Origin: an uncultured Flavobacteriales bacterium
GTDB taxonomy: Bacteria > Bacteroidota > Bacteroidia > Flavobacteriales > CALTNV01
Reading direction: 5' to 3'
DNA length: 7,899 nt
Assembly (NCBI GenBank): GCA_943845485.1
Contig: CALTNV010000112.1
Location: forward strand, 1-7,899
Both the position numbers and the translations under genes were made by a program. A model generated the notes under the pieces. That model was not told the DNA's origin, did not search any database, and worked only from the letters and a program-made list of their open reading frames with translations. The first letter of the stretch is position 1; each line of letters starts with the position of its first letter. Positions 1 to 6,689 of the stretch are shown piece after piece.

Positions 1-602
1 CTGATAGACCAGGATTAGTCCATAGATTAGATAAACACACTACTGGTATTATGGTAATGGCTAAAACAGAGGAGGCATTATCTAATTTAGGAAAGCAATT
101 TTTTGATAGAACTACTGAAAGAAGGTACCACGCTTTAGTATGGGGTGATTTCAAAGAAGAAGAAGGAACGATAACTGGAAATATAGGTAGATCTTTAAAG
201 AATCGTAAAATTATGGATATTTTTCCTGATGGTGACTATGGGAAACATGCTGTAACTCATTATAAAGTATTAAAAAGATTTGGTTATGTAACTTTAGTTG
301 AGTGTAAGTTAGAAACTGGTAGAACTCATCAAATTAGAGCTCATATGAAAAGTATTGGTCACCCTTTATTTAACGATATTGAATATGGTGGCGATAAAAT
401 TTTAAAAGGGACAACATTTACAAAATATAAGCAGTTTGTAAATAATTGTTTTAAGTTGTTGCCTGGTCAAGCATTACATGCCAAAACACTTGGTTTTACT
501 CACCCTAAAACAAAAGAATTTATTCAGTTTAATTCAGAATTACCTGATGGATTTGAACAAGTTTTAACAAAATGGGATGAGTATAGTAAACACGTAAAAT
601 AA
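1..602 (+). CDS. RluA/RluD-family pseudouridine synthase, 5' partial
   Basis: This enzyme converts specific uridines to pseudouridine in structured RNA. RluD-type members act on 23S rRNA helix 69, and others act on other rRNA or tRNA sites. The frame is open from base 3, so 199 residues are visible and the N-terminus (usually including an S4-like domain in RluD types) lies outside the window. The catalytic motif HRLDKHTTG starts at visible residue 7, and its Asp (codon 30-32) is the nucleophile. RTHQIRAHM at about 107-115 is the second conserved active-site block, followed by GHPLFNDIEYGG and, near the C-terminus, HAKTLGFTHP. The ATG at 51 is internal, because it lies after the catalytic Asp. 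The gene converges on tamL with 13 bp between stop codons and no visible terminator. The family is certain. The exact target is inferred only, since RluD-like enzymes in Bacteroidota are often annotated simply as RluA family. Confidence 0.93.
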   Translation, partial: DRPGLVHRLDKHTTGIMVMAKTEEALSNLGKQFFDRTTERRYHALVWGDFKEEEGTITGNIGRSLKNRKIMDIFPDGDYGKHAVTHYKVLKRFGYVTLVECKLETGRTHQIRAHMKSIGHPLFNDIEYGGDKILKGTTFTKYKQFVNNCFKLLPGQALHAKTLGFTHPKTKEFIQFNSELPDGFEQVLTKWDEYSKHVK

Positions 603-615
603 CCAATATTTAATA

Positions 616-3138
616 TTAGAAAGGATAACCTATACCAATATTTAGGTTGATAAAAGGTTTGTAATAATCTAAATTACCAGTTCCATCAGAGGGATGATTG
701 GAATTGTATTCATCAATCATATTATTATAGTTTGTTTTGGATTGCCACACCCATCTTTCCCCCTTACTAAGAGATGGGTCATATGTTTGAATAGCAGTAT
801 CAAAACGCAATACAAATACTTTTAAATTAACCCTTAATCCTGCACCTGTACCTATGGCAATTTGCTTATAAAAAGTATTAAAATCAAATACAGCATTTAA
901 TTTATCTTCAGCATCTTTCTTGACTAGCCAAATATTTCCTGCATCAACAAAAACGGCTCCTTCAATCAAATCAATTAGTTTAAATCTATATTCCGCATTA
1001 AACTCTAATTTTATATCACCTAGTTTATCATACTGTCTAATCGTATCAGTATATGCTCCAGGTCCTAATGTTCTTGCTTGCCAGGCTCTAATATCATTTG
1101 CTCCACCAGCTGTAAAAGCTTTTTCAAAAGGAATAACTTCACTGTTTTTTAGAGGAAGGGCAAAACCGAATGAAAATCGGAATGCATATTTATTTTTATC
1201 ATCATAATTAAAGTGATACCTAAGGTCGTCATTTAATTTGAAAAAGTTAGCAATAGGAACTTTATTAATCAAATAACTACCAGTAGTGTCCTGCTTTAAA
1301 TTTAAACTTTTTGACAAGTTAGTGATCATAATACCTGCTAATTCAATGTTTGAATAATTATACCAGTTATGTCTTTTTTCTTTAAATGTTTCATTAGATA
1401 AATAGTATAATGAATATGATGTTGATGGTATAAAATTATCTTGGTAACTACTAACAATTAATGGGTCATTAATTGTTTTAAGAAATTCATCAAAAGAATC
1501 AGATTTCTCAATGTTAATATAACTAACATTAATTGGTGTAAATTGATGTTTAAAATGTTTATTTTGATTCCATTGGTAGGATATTAATCCTGAAGAAAGT
1601 GTTCTTTTATAATCTGTTCTATCTTGATAATTATAAAGTAAGGTTAGCATTGTTTTTGGAGCAATTTGTTTCTTTAGCTTATTAAGTTTAAATGGTAATA
1701 AAAACTTAGGGAATATTAAGGATAGTTCAGGGCTAATTTCTATAGTATTTGGAGAAAACCCACCATTATTATCCTCTTCTGTATCTGTAATCGTTCTTAC
1801 AGCTTCAATACCCGCTGAAATTTTGAATTGAAGTATTTCTGCACCATTAAATAAATTATGATTATTTAAACTAAACGCTACGTTGGCTCCTAATCCACCA
1901 TCCCTTACGGTACCATTTGTTTCAATAGAATAAATGTTTTTTTTCTTAGATTCTAATATGATATCAATGTTAAGTAAATGATTTCCCTCTTTTAATTCTT
2001 TTGGTAAAATTTCAATACGTCTAAATACTCCTAGAGCATTAAGAGTTCTGTAGGTGTTTATAATTTGTTTATAATTAAAGTTTTTAGTTGAGTTGATAAA
2101 AATTTTACTCATTAATAACTTAGGTGTGTAGTTTAGTTTTCCTTTATAGAATATATGGTAAGTATTAAACTTGTCTTTTGTAATTTGTTCAGTTAACAGT
2201 GAGTCTTCAATATTACAATCAACATATATATTTAGAGATTTAATTTTGTATATGGGATGAATAATTTCAGTACTATCTTTATTTGTAATAAAATCATTTA
2301 CAATTAATTTTACATTTAATTTATGATCTTTTAGTGTAGAGTCAATGTTGTAAGTAATATAATTTTTATTAAACTTATAATATCCCTCATTTTTTAAATA
2401 TTCCGTTATTCTTATTCGTTCATTTTCAAAATCTTCTTTATTGTAAATTTCCCCCTTTTTAATAAGCGATTTATTTTTAATAGCTTCAATTCTTTTTTTA
2501 ATATTATTATCACTAATTGAATAGCTTACAGAGTCAATGCTATAAGGTGTTTTTTTTATAATAGAATAGTTGATATTAACTTTCTTATTAAAAGTATCAA
2601 TACTGTAATTTGTAGTAGAATTAAAATACCCTTTAGTAAATAATAAGTTTGTTATTTTTTTATTGTTTTTTTGAACAGCTAAGCTATCTAACAATACAGG
2701 GCTTTCACCAACAACTTCAGTTAGCCACTGGTTAAATGTTGGTTTATAAGTTTTAGGTTTAAACTTTTTATAAGATTTTTTTTTCGTTTTATTAGCTATT
2801 TTCTTTTCATATTTAGCCTTTTTTAATTCATATTTTTCTTTTTTCTTAATGTTTGTTTGATATAGTTCTTGTTTTTTTTGGTTGATGTTTTTTTTAAGGT
2901 TTTTTGTATCTCCTAAATAGTACATTTGTAAATAAAACCGGTAGAAACCAAATATTTTTCTATTAGTGTAAGGGTATAAAATTTCTTCAACCTCAGATTT
3001 TGTAATGTTTTTATAGATGTTTTTGTTTTCAAAAGATACTTTGTAATTATTTATAAGATATTTATTTTTTCCAATTTTTTTAGTGGGACTACATCCAAAA
3101 ATTATTAATGTTATAAACCACAAGAAAACAAAGCGCAT
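616..3138 (-). CDS. tamL: TamL-like BamA/TamA-family (Omp85) outer-membrane lipoprotein
   Basis: This is an Omp85-superfamily outer-membrane protein that inserts or exports beta-barrel proteins or moves lipid. In Bacteroidota the lipidated TamA-like form is called TamL and is thought to work with periplasm-spanning TamB. I start at the ATG at 3138 (840 aa), because this gives a compact lipoprotein signal: Met-Arg, then a hydrophobic run to FGC with lipid Cys16. The frame can extend 16 codons to a TTG at 3186, and an in-frame stop lies just beyond that. POTRA-like repeats show as helix-turn signatures such as TKGYFN (about 168), KNEGYY (about 249) and NALGVF (about 367). Residues 79-132 are extremely lysine-rich, followed by GESPVLLD at 144-151. 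The barrel begins near residue 405 and contains GGANDIRAW at 678-686, the counterpart of the Omp85 VRGF motif. The chain ends in Phe, as an outer-membrane beta-signal should. No tamB is adjacent within the window. Confidence 0.88.
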   Translation of the reverse strand: MRFVFLWFITLIIFGCSPTKKIGKNKYLINNYKVSFENKNIYKNITKSEVEEILYPYTNRKIFGFYRFYLQMYYLGDTKNLKKNINQKKQELYQTNIKKKEKYELKKAKYEKKIANKTKKKSYKKFKPKTYKPTFNQWLTEVVGESPVLLDSLAVQKNNKKITNLLFTKGYFNSTTNYSIDTFNKKVNINYSIIKKTPYSIDSVSYSISDNNIKKRIEAIKNKSLIKKGEIYNKEDFENERIRITEYLKNEGYYKFNKNYITYNIDSTLKDHKLNVKLIVNDFITNKDSTEIIHPIYKIKSLNIYVDCNIEDSLLTEQITKDKFNTYHIFYKGKLNYTPKLLMSKIFINSTKNFNYKQIINTYRTLNALGVFRRIEILPKELKEGNHLLNIDIILESKKKNIYSIETNGTVRDGGLGANVAFSLNNHNLFNGAEILQFKISAGIEAVRTITDTEEDNNGGFSPNTIEISPELSLIFPKFLLPFKLNKLKKQIAPKTMLTLLYNYQDRTDYKRTLSSGLISYQWNQNKHFKHQFTPINVSYINIEKSDSFDEFLKTINDPLIVSSYQDNFIPSTSYSLYYLSNETFKEKRHNWYNYSNIELAGIMITNLSKSLNLKQDTTGSYLINKVPIANFFKLNDDLRYHFNYDDKNKYAFRFSFGFALPLKNSEVIPFEKAFTAGGANDIRAWQARTLGPGAYTDTIRQYDKLGDIKLEFNAEYRFKLIDLIEGAVFVDAGNIWLVKKDAEDKLNAVFDFNTFYKQIAIGTGAGLRVNLKVFVLRFDTAIQTYDPSLSKGERWVWQSKTNYNNMIDEYNSNHPSDGTGNLDYYKPFINLNIGIGYPF

Positions 3139-3199
3139 CAAAGCACTAGCTTTATTCAATTTTAGAAGGTTAATAACAGTTTTCAATATTAATTTTATT

Positions 3200-3207
3200 T
3201 AACTTTG
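3200..3207 (+). promoter_or_regulatory. Bacteroidota-type -7 promoter element for the TrmH-family gene
   Basis: TAACTTTG matches the Bacteroidota sigma-A -7 consensus TAnnTTTG exactly. It ends 31 bp before the methyltransferase ATG at 3239, which would leave a leader of about 25 nt. No clear TTG (-33 element) is visible at the usual spacing; the nearest resemblance is a T-rich stretch around 3179-3183. The start-site position is inferred. Confidence 0.55.
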
Positions 3208-3238
3208 TAAAATATAAACAAATAATAACATTATACCG

Positions 3239-3985
3239 ATGTTAACACCTACAAAAGCAAGTTTAAAATTCATAAAAAGTTTACATCTTAAAAAGAATAG
3301 AGACAAAAATAATTGTTTTATTGTTGAAGGAGAAAAGCTTTTGCAAGAAGTTGTTAATAATTCTTTAACATCGATAAAAGAAATCTATTCTATTGATGAT
3401 TCATTTGCTAACTTACCGTGTGATGTTTTTAGTGTTAAGGAAAAAGAATTGCAACAAATTTCTAATTTAAAAACAGCTAATAAGCATTTAGCTGTTGTTG
3501 AAATTAAAAATGAAGATAAGATAGATAAATCTTTTTTTGATAATGGATTACATCTTGTTTTAGATAATGTAAAAGATCCCGGTAATTTAGGAACGATTAT
3601 TAGAATTGCAGATTGGTTTGGCATTAAAAGTATAGTCTGTAGTGAAAACACTGTAGATGTTTATAATCCAAAAGTAGTTCAATCAACAATGGGGGCGATA
3701 TTTAGAATACCTGTTTTATATAAAAATTTAAATACCTTTTTTGATAACCATCAATCTTCTCCTATTTTTGTTACAGATTTATTAGGAGATAATATTTATG
3801 AAAATGACCATTTATCTTCACAAAAGGGATTTATTATTATGGGAAGTGAATCTCACGGTGTTTCCGAAGAATTAAAAAAATATGCAGATTTTAAAATAAA
3901 AATACCATCTTATGGTAAAGCAGAATCATTAAATGTTGGTGTAGCAACAGGTGTTATTTGTGCTGAATTTAAAAGAAGGGGCTAA
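3239..3985 (+). CDS. TrmH/SpoU-family RNA 2'-O-methyltransferase
   Basis: This is an SPOUT-class enzyme that moves a methyl group from S-adenosylmethionine to the ribose 2'-OH of a nucleotide in rRNA or tRNA. The 248-aa protein has the two-part layout of RlmB-like members. An N-terminal substrate-binding domain (about 1-95) contains NNCFIVEGEKLL, typical of RlmB/TsnR relatives. The trefoil-knot catalytic domain follows: motif 1 LDNVKDPGNLGTIIRIA at 108-124 (Asn116 and Arg122), motif 2 IIMGSESHGV at 199-208, and motif 3 IPSYGKAESLNVGVATG at 222-238 (Ser230 and Asn232). All key knot residues are present, so it should be active. It is transcribed alone, divergently from tamL, and converges on the DUF721 gene with 4 bp between stops. 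The target base cannot be fixed from sequence. RlmB-type Gm2251 modification of 23S rRNA is one possibility. Confidence 0.92.
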   Translation: MLTPTKASLKFIKSLHLKKNRDKNNCFIVEGEKLLQEVVNNSLTSIKEIYSIDDSFANLPCDVFSVKEKELQQISNLKTANKHLAVVEIKNEDKIDKSFFDNGLHLVLDNVKDPGNLGTIIRIADWFGIKSIVCSENTVDVYNPKVVQSTMGAIFRIPVLYKNLNTFFDNHQSSPIFVTDLLGDNIYENDHLSSQKGFIIMGSESHGVSEELKKYADFKIKIPSYGKAESLNVGVATGVICAEFKRRG

Positions 3986-3989
3986 TTAC

Positions 3990-4283
3990 TTACCTAATTA
4001 TTATTTCTATGATACAATTCTGACCAATTTCTTTATGAAGTAAATCAATAATTTTAGATTTACCCATATTTAATTCATTTTTAATAATAGGAGAGTCAAT
4101 TTTAAGAGTTAAAACACCATTTTTTAAATTAATGTTTTTTGTTTTTTGAGCAATGAATGTGCCCATTACTTTTTCCCAATGCTCCTTAATGTTTATTTCA
4201 AATATTTTTGATTTTATATTTATTGAATCTAAATATTTATTAATTAATTCTTTTAAAGGCGTACCGTCATTATCTCTAGCCAT
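3990..4283 (-). CDS. DUF721 (DciA-like) protein
   Basis: This is a small, 97-aa protein of the DUF721 family. In other bacteria the family includes DciA, which helps load the replicative helicase DnaB at the origin. Family features visible are the N-terminal PLKELINKYL helix, the HWEKVMG block (about residues 34-40) with its conserved Trp and Gly, then IAQKTKNINLKNGVLTLKI and SPIIKNELNMGKSKII. This is the usual pattern of a tryptophan-containing KH-like fold with an 'L-x-V/I-x-x-x-S' strand. The protein is little more than the core domain, without the long extensions of proteobacterial DciA. It starts with ATG 5 bp after the recF stop codon, so the two are almost certainly co-transcribed. Membership of DUF721 is well supported. 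The helicase-loader role is inferred from the family and from the replication/repair partner gene. Confidence 0.85.
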   Translation of the reverse strand: MARDNDGTPLKELINKYLDSINIKSKIFEINIKEHWEKVMGTFIAQKTKNINLKNGVLTLKIDSPIIKNELNMGKSKIIDLLHKEIGQNCIIEIIIR

Positions 4284-4288
4284 ATATA

Positions 4289-5365
4289 TTATAATTTATA
4301 CATCTGAAAAGGAAAGTTTTTTTGATTTAAAACATCTTCTAACCTTTTATTTTCAGTGTGAGTAATAAAAATTTGACCAATATCATCCGACATTGCCAAC
4401 TCTAATAAATTCGAAACTCTCTTTTCATCTAATTTATCAAAAATATCATCTAATAATAAAATTGGTTTTGTGTTTGTTTTTTCTTTCAGGAAAAAATATT
4501 TTGCAAGTTTCAGTGCAATCAAATATGATTTTTGTTGACCTTGAGATCCATATTTTTTTATGTTTTTACCATCAATTAAAAACTCTAAGTCATCTTTATG
4601 AATTCCAATATTTGTATAAGTTAGTATTCTATCTTTTTCAATGTTTTGTGAGTATAATAAATCTAAATCTCCTTCAATATTTGTTTTTAATGTTAAAGTT
4701 GATACTTCTTTTTTATTACTAATATCTGCATAAAAAGAATTAAATAGTTCATTAAATTCATTCACAAATAACACCCTTTTTTTATTTATTTTTTCACAAA
4801 GATCTATTAATGGGAGTGTCCATATCTCTAATAACTCGGCATCAAAAGTTCTGTCTTCTTTAAATTTTTTTAATAAAAAGTTTCTTTGCTTAAGTGCTTT
4901 ATTATATTCAATTAAATTAAACAAATATTGTTTGTCATATTGAGAAATAATTGAATCTAAAAACTTACGTCTTGTTTCACTACCTTCAGTAATTAAATTA
5001 CTATCATAAGGAGAAATTACTACTGTAGGAAATAAGCCTATATGATCTGCAATTTTCTCATACTCTTTATTGTTTCTTTGCAATTTCTTTTTTGCCTTCC
5101 TTTTTAAAGAGCACTTAATACTTTCTAACTTTTCATTTTTTTCTATGATTCCATTAATCATAAAAAATTCATTGTCAAAATGAATGTTTTGAGAATCTAT
5201 ATTGTTTAAAAAACTTTTTGCCATACATAAATAGTGTATAGCATCAAGAAGGTTAGTTTTACCAATACCATTTTCACCAGAAAAGCAAATTAACTTCTCT
5301 GTAAAGGTTAAATCTAAATCAGTATGAGATTTAAAATTGACAATTTGTAGCGATTTTATTTTCAA
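4289..5365 (-). CDS. recF: DNA replication and repair protein RecF
   Basis: RecF is an SMC-like ABC ATPase. It binds gapped DNA and, with RecO and RecR, loads RecA at stalled forks and single-strand gaps. The 358-aa length is normal for the family. The N-terminal strand KIKSLQIVNFKSH leads to Walker A GENGIGKTN at 30-38. TEGSETRRKFLD at 126-137 is the RecF-type block, YGSQGQQKS at 272-280 is the ABC signature, and PILLLDDIFDKLD at 301-313 is Walker B with the D-loop. The start is TTG at 5365: an in-frame TAA lies 9 bp upstream, and the first internal Met (residue 48) is beyond Walker A, so no ATG can begin a functional protein. The gene heads an operon with the DUF721 gene (5-bp gap) and is divergent from the TPR-ribH-peroxiredoxin operon. 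Confidence 0.95.
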   Translation of the reverse strand: MKIKSLQIVNFKSHTDLDLTFTEKLICFSGENGIGKTNLLDAIHYLCMAKSFLNNIDSQNIHFDNEFFMINGIIEKNEKLESIKCSLKRKAKKKLQRNNKEYEKIADHIGLFPTVVISPYDSNLITEGSETRRKFLDSIISQYDKQYLFNLIEYNKALKQRNFLLKKFKEDRTFDAELLEIWTLPLIDLCEKINKKRVLFVNEFNELFNSFYADISNKKEVSTLTLKTNIEGDLDLLYSQNIEKDRILTYTNIGIHKDDLEFLIDGKNIKKYGSQGQQKSYLIALKLAKYFFLKEKTNTKPILLLDDIFDKLDEKRVSNLLELAMSDDIGQIFITHTENKRLEDVLNQKNFPFQMYKL

Positions 5366-5393
5366 GGAAAATTAATTTTTCAATATTTATCTA

Positions 5394-5401
5394 CAAAATT
5401 A
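5394..5401 (-). promoter_or_regulatory. recF: -7 promoter element for the recF-DUF721 operon
   Basis: Read on the minus strand, this is TAATTTTG, an exact match to the Bacteroidota -7 consensus TAnnTTTG. It lies 28 bp upstream of the TTG start of recF, giving an expected leader of about 20-25 nt. I see no TTG -33 box at the normal distance. The match supports transcription beginning just before the TTG codon. Confidence 0.55.
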
Positions 5402-5434
5402 ATGTAATCCTTTATGTTATCTCTAAAAAAAAAT

Positions 5435-5442
5435 TATTTTTG
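5435..5442 (+). promoter_or_regulatory. -7 promoter element for the TPR-ribH-peroxiredoxin operon
   Basis: TATTTTTG fits the Bacteroidota -7 consensus TAnnTTTG and ends 28 bp before the ATG of the TPR gene. It follows a nine-A run (5425-5433), which may act as a flexible AT-rich spacer. No exact TTG is present at the -33 position. The two divergent -7 boxes (this one and that of recF) are only 33 bp apart, so their polymerase footprints would overlap. Confidence 0.55.
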
Positions 5443-5470
5443 TGTGTATAATTAAAGATAAACATTTAAG

Positions 5471-6163
5471 ATGACTGATAAAAAATCAAAAAAAGAAGCA
5501 CCAAGCTCAATATCTGTTGAAGAATCATTTGTTAAAACAGAAACGATTTTAAAAGAAAATAAAAAAACTTTTACAATTGTAGGTACTTCAATAGGAGTTT
5601 TAGTAATTGCAATATTAGCTTATACTAATTTTGTATATAATCCTAACGTAGTGAAAGGAAAAGAAACTGTTTGGCCTGCTGAACAAAATTTAGTGAAAGA
5701 TTCTTTTAATCTTGCTTTATTAGGTGATGATGCTAATGCGTACGGTTTTAATTATACAGCTAAAAAATTTGGTAATACTCCGTCTGGTGTTTTAGCAAAA
5801 TATGGAGCAGGTATTTCTGCTTTAAATTTAGGAGATTACACTTTAGCAGTACAATATCTTAAAGATGTTGATGAGTCTGGTTCAGTAATGGCTTCAGTTG
5901 CTAAAATAGCTTTAGGCGATGCATATGCTGAATTAGGTGATGCTGATAAAGCTGTGAAAAGTTATAAGAAAGCATTAAGTGTAAATAGTGATGATTTTTC
6001 TTCTCCTTTAGCACTTAAAAAATTAGGGTTAACTTTAGAAGCTATGAATATGCATAGCAAAGCAGTAAAAGCTTACAAAGAAATCGAAACAAAATATCCA
6101 TTTTCTGAAGAGGCAAGAACAATTAATAAATATATAGCTAGAGCGGAAGCTTTATCAAAGTAA
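5471..6163 (+). CDS. Membrane-anchored tetratricopeptide repeat protein (YfgM-like)
   Basis: This 230-aa envelope protein probably acts as a protein-protein scaffold. It resembles YfgM (TPR_21-type) proteins, which in Escherichia coli associate with the Sec translocon and periplasmic chaperones. A charged, lysine-rich N-terminus (1-33) is followed by one membrane segment at about 34-55 (TIVGTSIGVLVIAILAY). The positive charge before it predicts N-terminus in the cytoplasm and C-terminus in the periplasm. Three TPR-like helix pairs can be read: about 107-137 (ALNLGDYTLAVQYL), 144-176 (AYAELGDADKAVKSYKKAL) and 180-212 (TLEAMNMHSKAVKAYKEI). It is the first gene of an operon with ribH, 7 bp downstream. 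In my recollection this TPR-ribH pairing recurs in flavobacteria, next to recF. The fold and topology are well supported. The YfgM-like role is inferred and no specific partner can be named. Confidence 0.85.
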   Translation: MTDKKSKKEAPSSISVEESFVKTETILKENKKTFTIVGTSIGVLVIAILAYTNFVYNPNVVKGKETVWPAEQNLVKDSFNLALLGDDANAYGFNYTAKKFGNTPSGVLAKYGAGISALNLGDYTLAVQYLKDVDESGSVMASVAKIALGDAYAELGDADKAVKSYKKALSVNSDDFSSPLALKKLGLTLEAMNMHSKAVKAYKEIETKYPFSEEARTINKYIARAEALSK

Positions 6164-6170
6164 TTATACG

Positions 6171-6659
6171 ATGGCTACAGTAAATAAAAATTTATCAGAA
6201 TACGATAAAGTTTCTATACCAAGCGCTAAGTCTTTTAAGTTTGGTATTTTAGTGTCTGAATGGAATGACACTATTACAAATAACTTAGCTCAAGGCGCTT
6301 ATGATACTTTAATTGAAAATGGAGCTATTCCATCTAACATTAAAGTAATTCATGTTCCTGGGAGTTATGAGCTGGTTGTTGGTTCTCAAATGTTTTTAGA
6401 GAAGTATGATGCTGATGCCTTAATATGTGTAGGAAGTGTAATTCAGGGTGAAACAAAACATTTTGATTTTGTTTGTGAAGCTACTGCGCAAGGTATTAAA
6501 GATGTAAATTTAAAATATAATACACCTGTTATTTTTGGCGTTTTAACTGATAATACTTTGCAACAAGCTATTGATAGATCAGGAGGAAAGCATGGTAATA
6601 AAGGAGTAGAATGTGCTGTTGCCGCTATTAAGATGGCATATTTGAAAAATAATATATAA
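6171..6659 (+). CDS. ribH: 6,7-dimethyl-8-ribityllumazine synthase
   Basis: RibH catalyses the penultimate step of riboflavin synthesis. It condenses 5-amino-6-ribitylamino-uracil with 3,4-dihydroxy-2-butanone 4-phosphate to make the lumazine, which riboflavin synthase then uses. It acts in the cytoplasm, usually as a pentamer or 60-mer shell. The 162-aa length is typical. Active-site landmarks are Trp31-Asn32 in SEWND (the aromatic that stacks on the pyrimidine), GSYEL at 64-68, GETKHFDFV at 93-101 with the catalytic His97, and RSGGKHGNKG at 136-145 with Arg136 for phosphate binding. All are intact. The ATG lies 7 bp after the TPR stop, so the two are co-transcribed. No FMN riboswitch precedes it and no other rib gene is in the window, as expected for the scattered riboflavin genes of flavobacteria. 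Confidence 0.96.
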   Translation: MATVNKNLSEYDKVSIPSAKSFKFGILVSEWNDTITNNLAQGAYDTLIENGAIPSNIKVIHVPGSYELVVGSQMFLEKYDADALICVGSVIQGETKHFDFVCEATAQGIKDVNLKYNTPVIFGVLTDNTLQQAIDRSGGKHGNKGVECAVAAIKMAYLKNNI

Positions 6660-6689
6660 ATTACATTTTTATTTCAATTTAAGAGGGGA

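Noticed and set aside
602..644. 11-bp direct repeat ACCAATATTTA at 602-612 and 634-644
   Set aside because: It is short and AT-rich, in a window of very biased composition, and its second copy lies in the tamL coding end. Chance is the simplest explanation.
603..650. Possible terminator hairpin at the rluA/tamL junction (AACCTA/TAGGTT)
   Set aside because: It has only six pairs with a 10-nt loop, lies inside tamL coding sequence and has no U run.
920..1207. Plus-strand 95-codon open frame inside tamL
   Set aside because: It is a shadow of the tamL beta-barrel coding region in the opposite strand, with no family motifs and no promoter.
3219..3227. Imperfect minus-strand -7 box TATTATTTG for tamL
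   Set aside because: It has one base too many between TA and TTTG, and the nearest TTG is too far upstream. It is not strong enough to list as a feature.
3385..3651. Minus-strand open frame inside the TrmH-family gene
   Set aside because: It overlaps the motif 1 region of a clearly real methyltransferase and has no recognisable protein features.
4393..4722. Plus-strand hydrophobic 109-codon open frame inside recF
   Set aside because: Its Leu/Tyr/Phe-rich composition is what the reverse of an A-rich gene gives. recF is unambiguous on the other strand.
6576..6605. RSGGKHGNKG in RibH instead of the textbook RAGTKAGNKG
   Set aside because: The catalytic Arg and the GNKG loop are kept, and this variant looks normal for Bacteroidota lumazine synthases.
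6681..6689. AGAGGGGA as a Shine-Dalgarno site for the peroxiredoxin gene
   Set aside because: It abuts the ATG with only about one base of spacing, and Bacteroidota rarely use Shine-Dalgarno pairing. No downstream start could replace this one.
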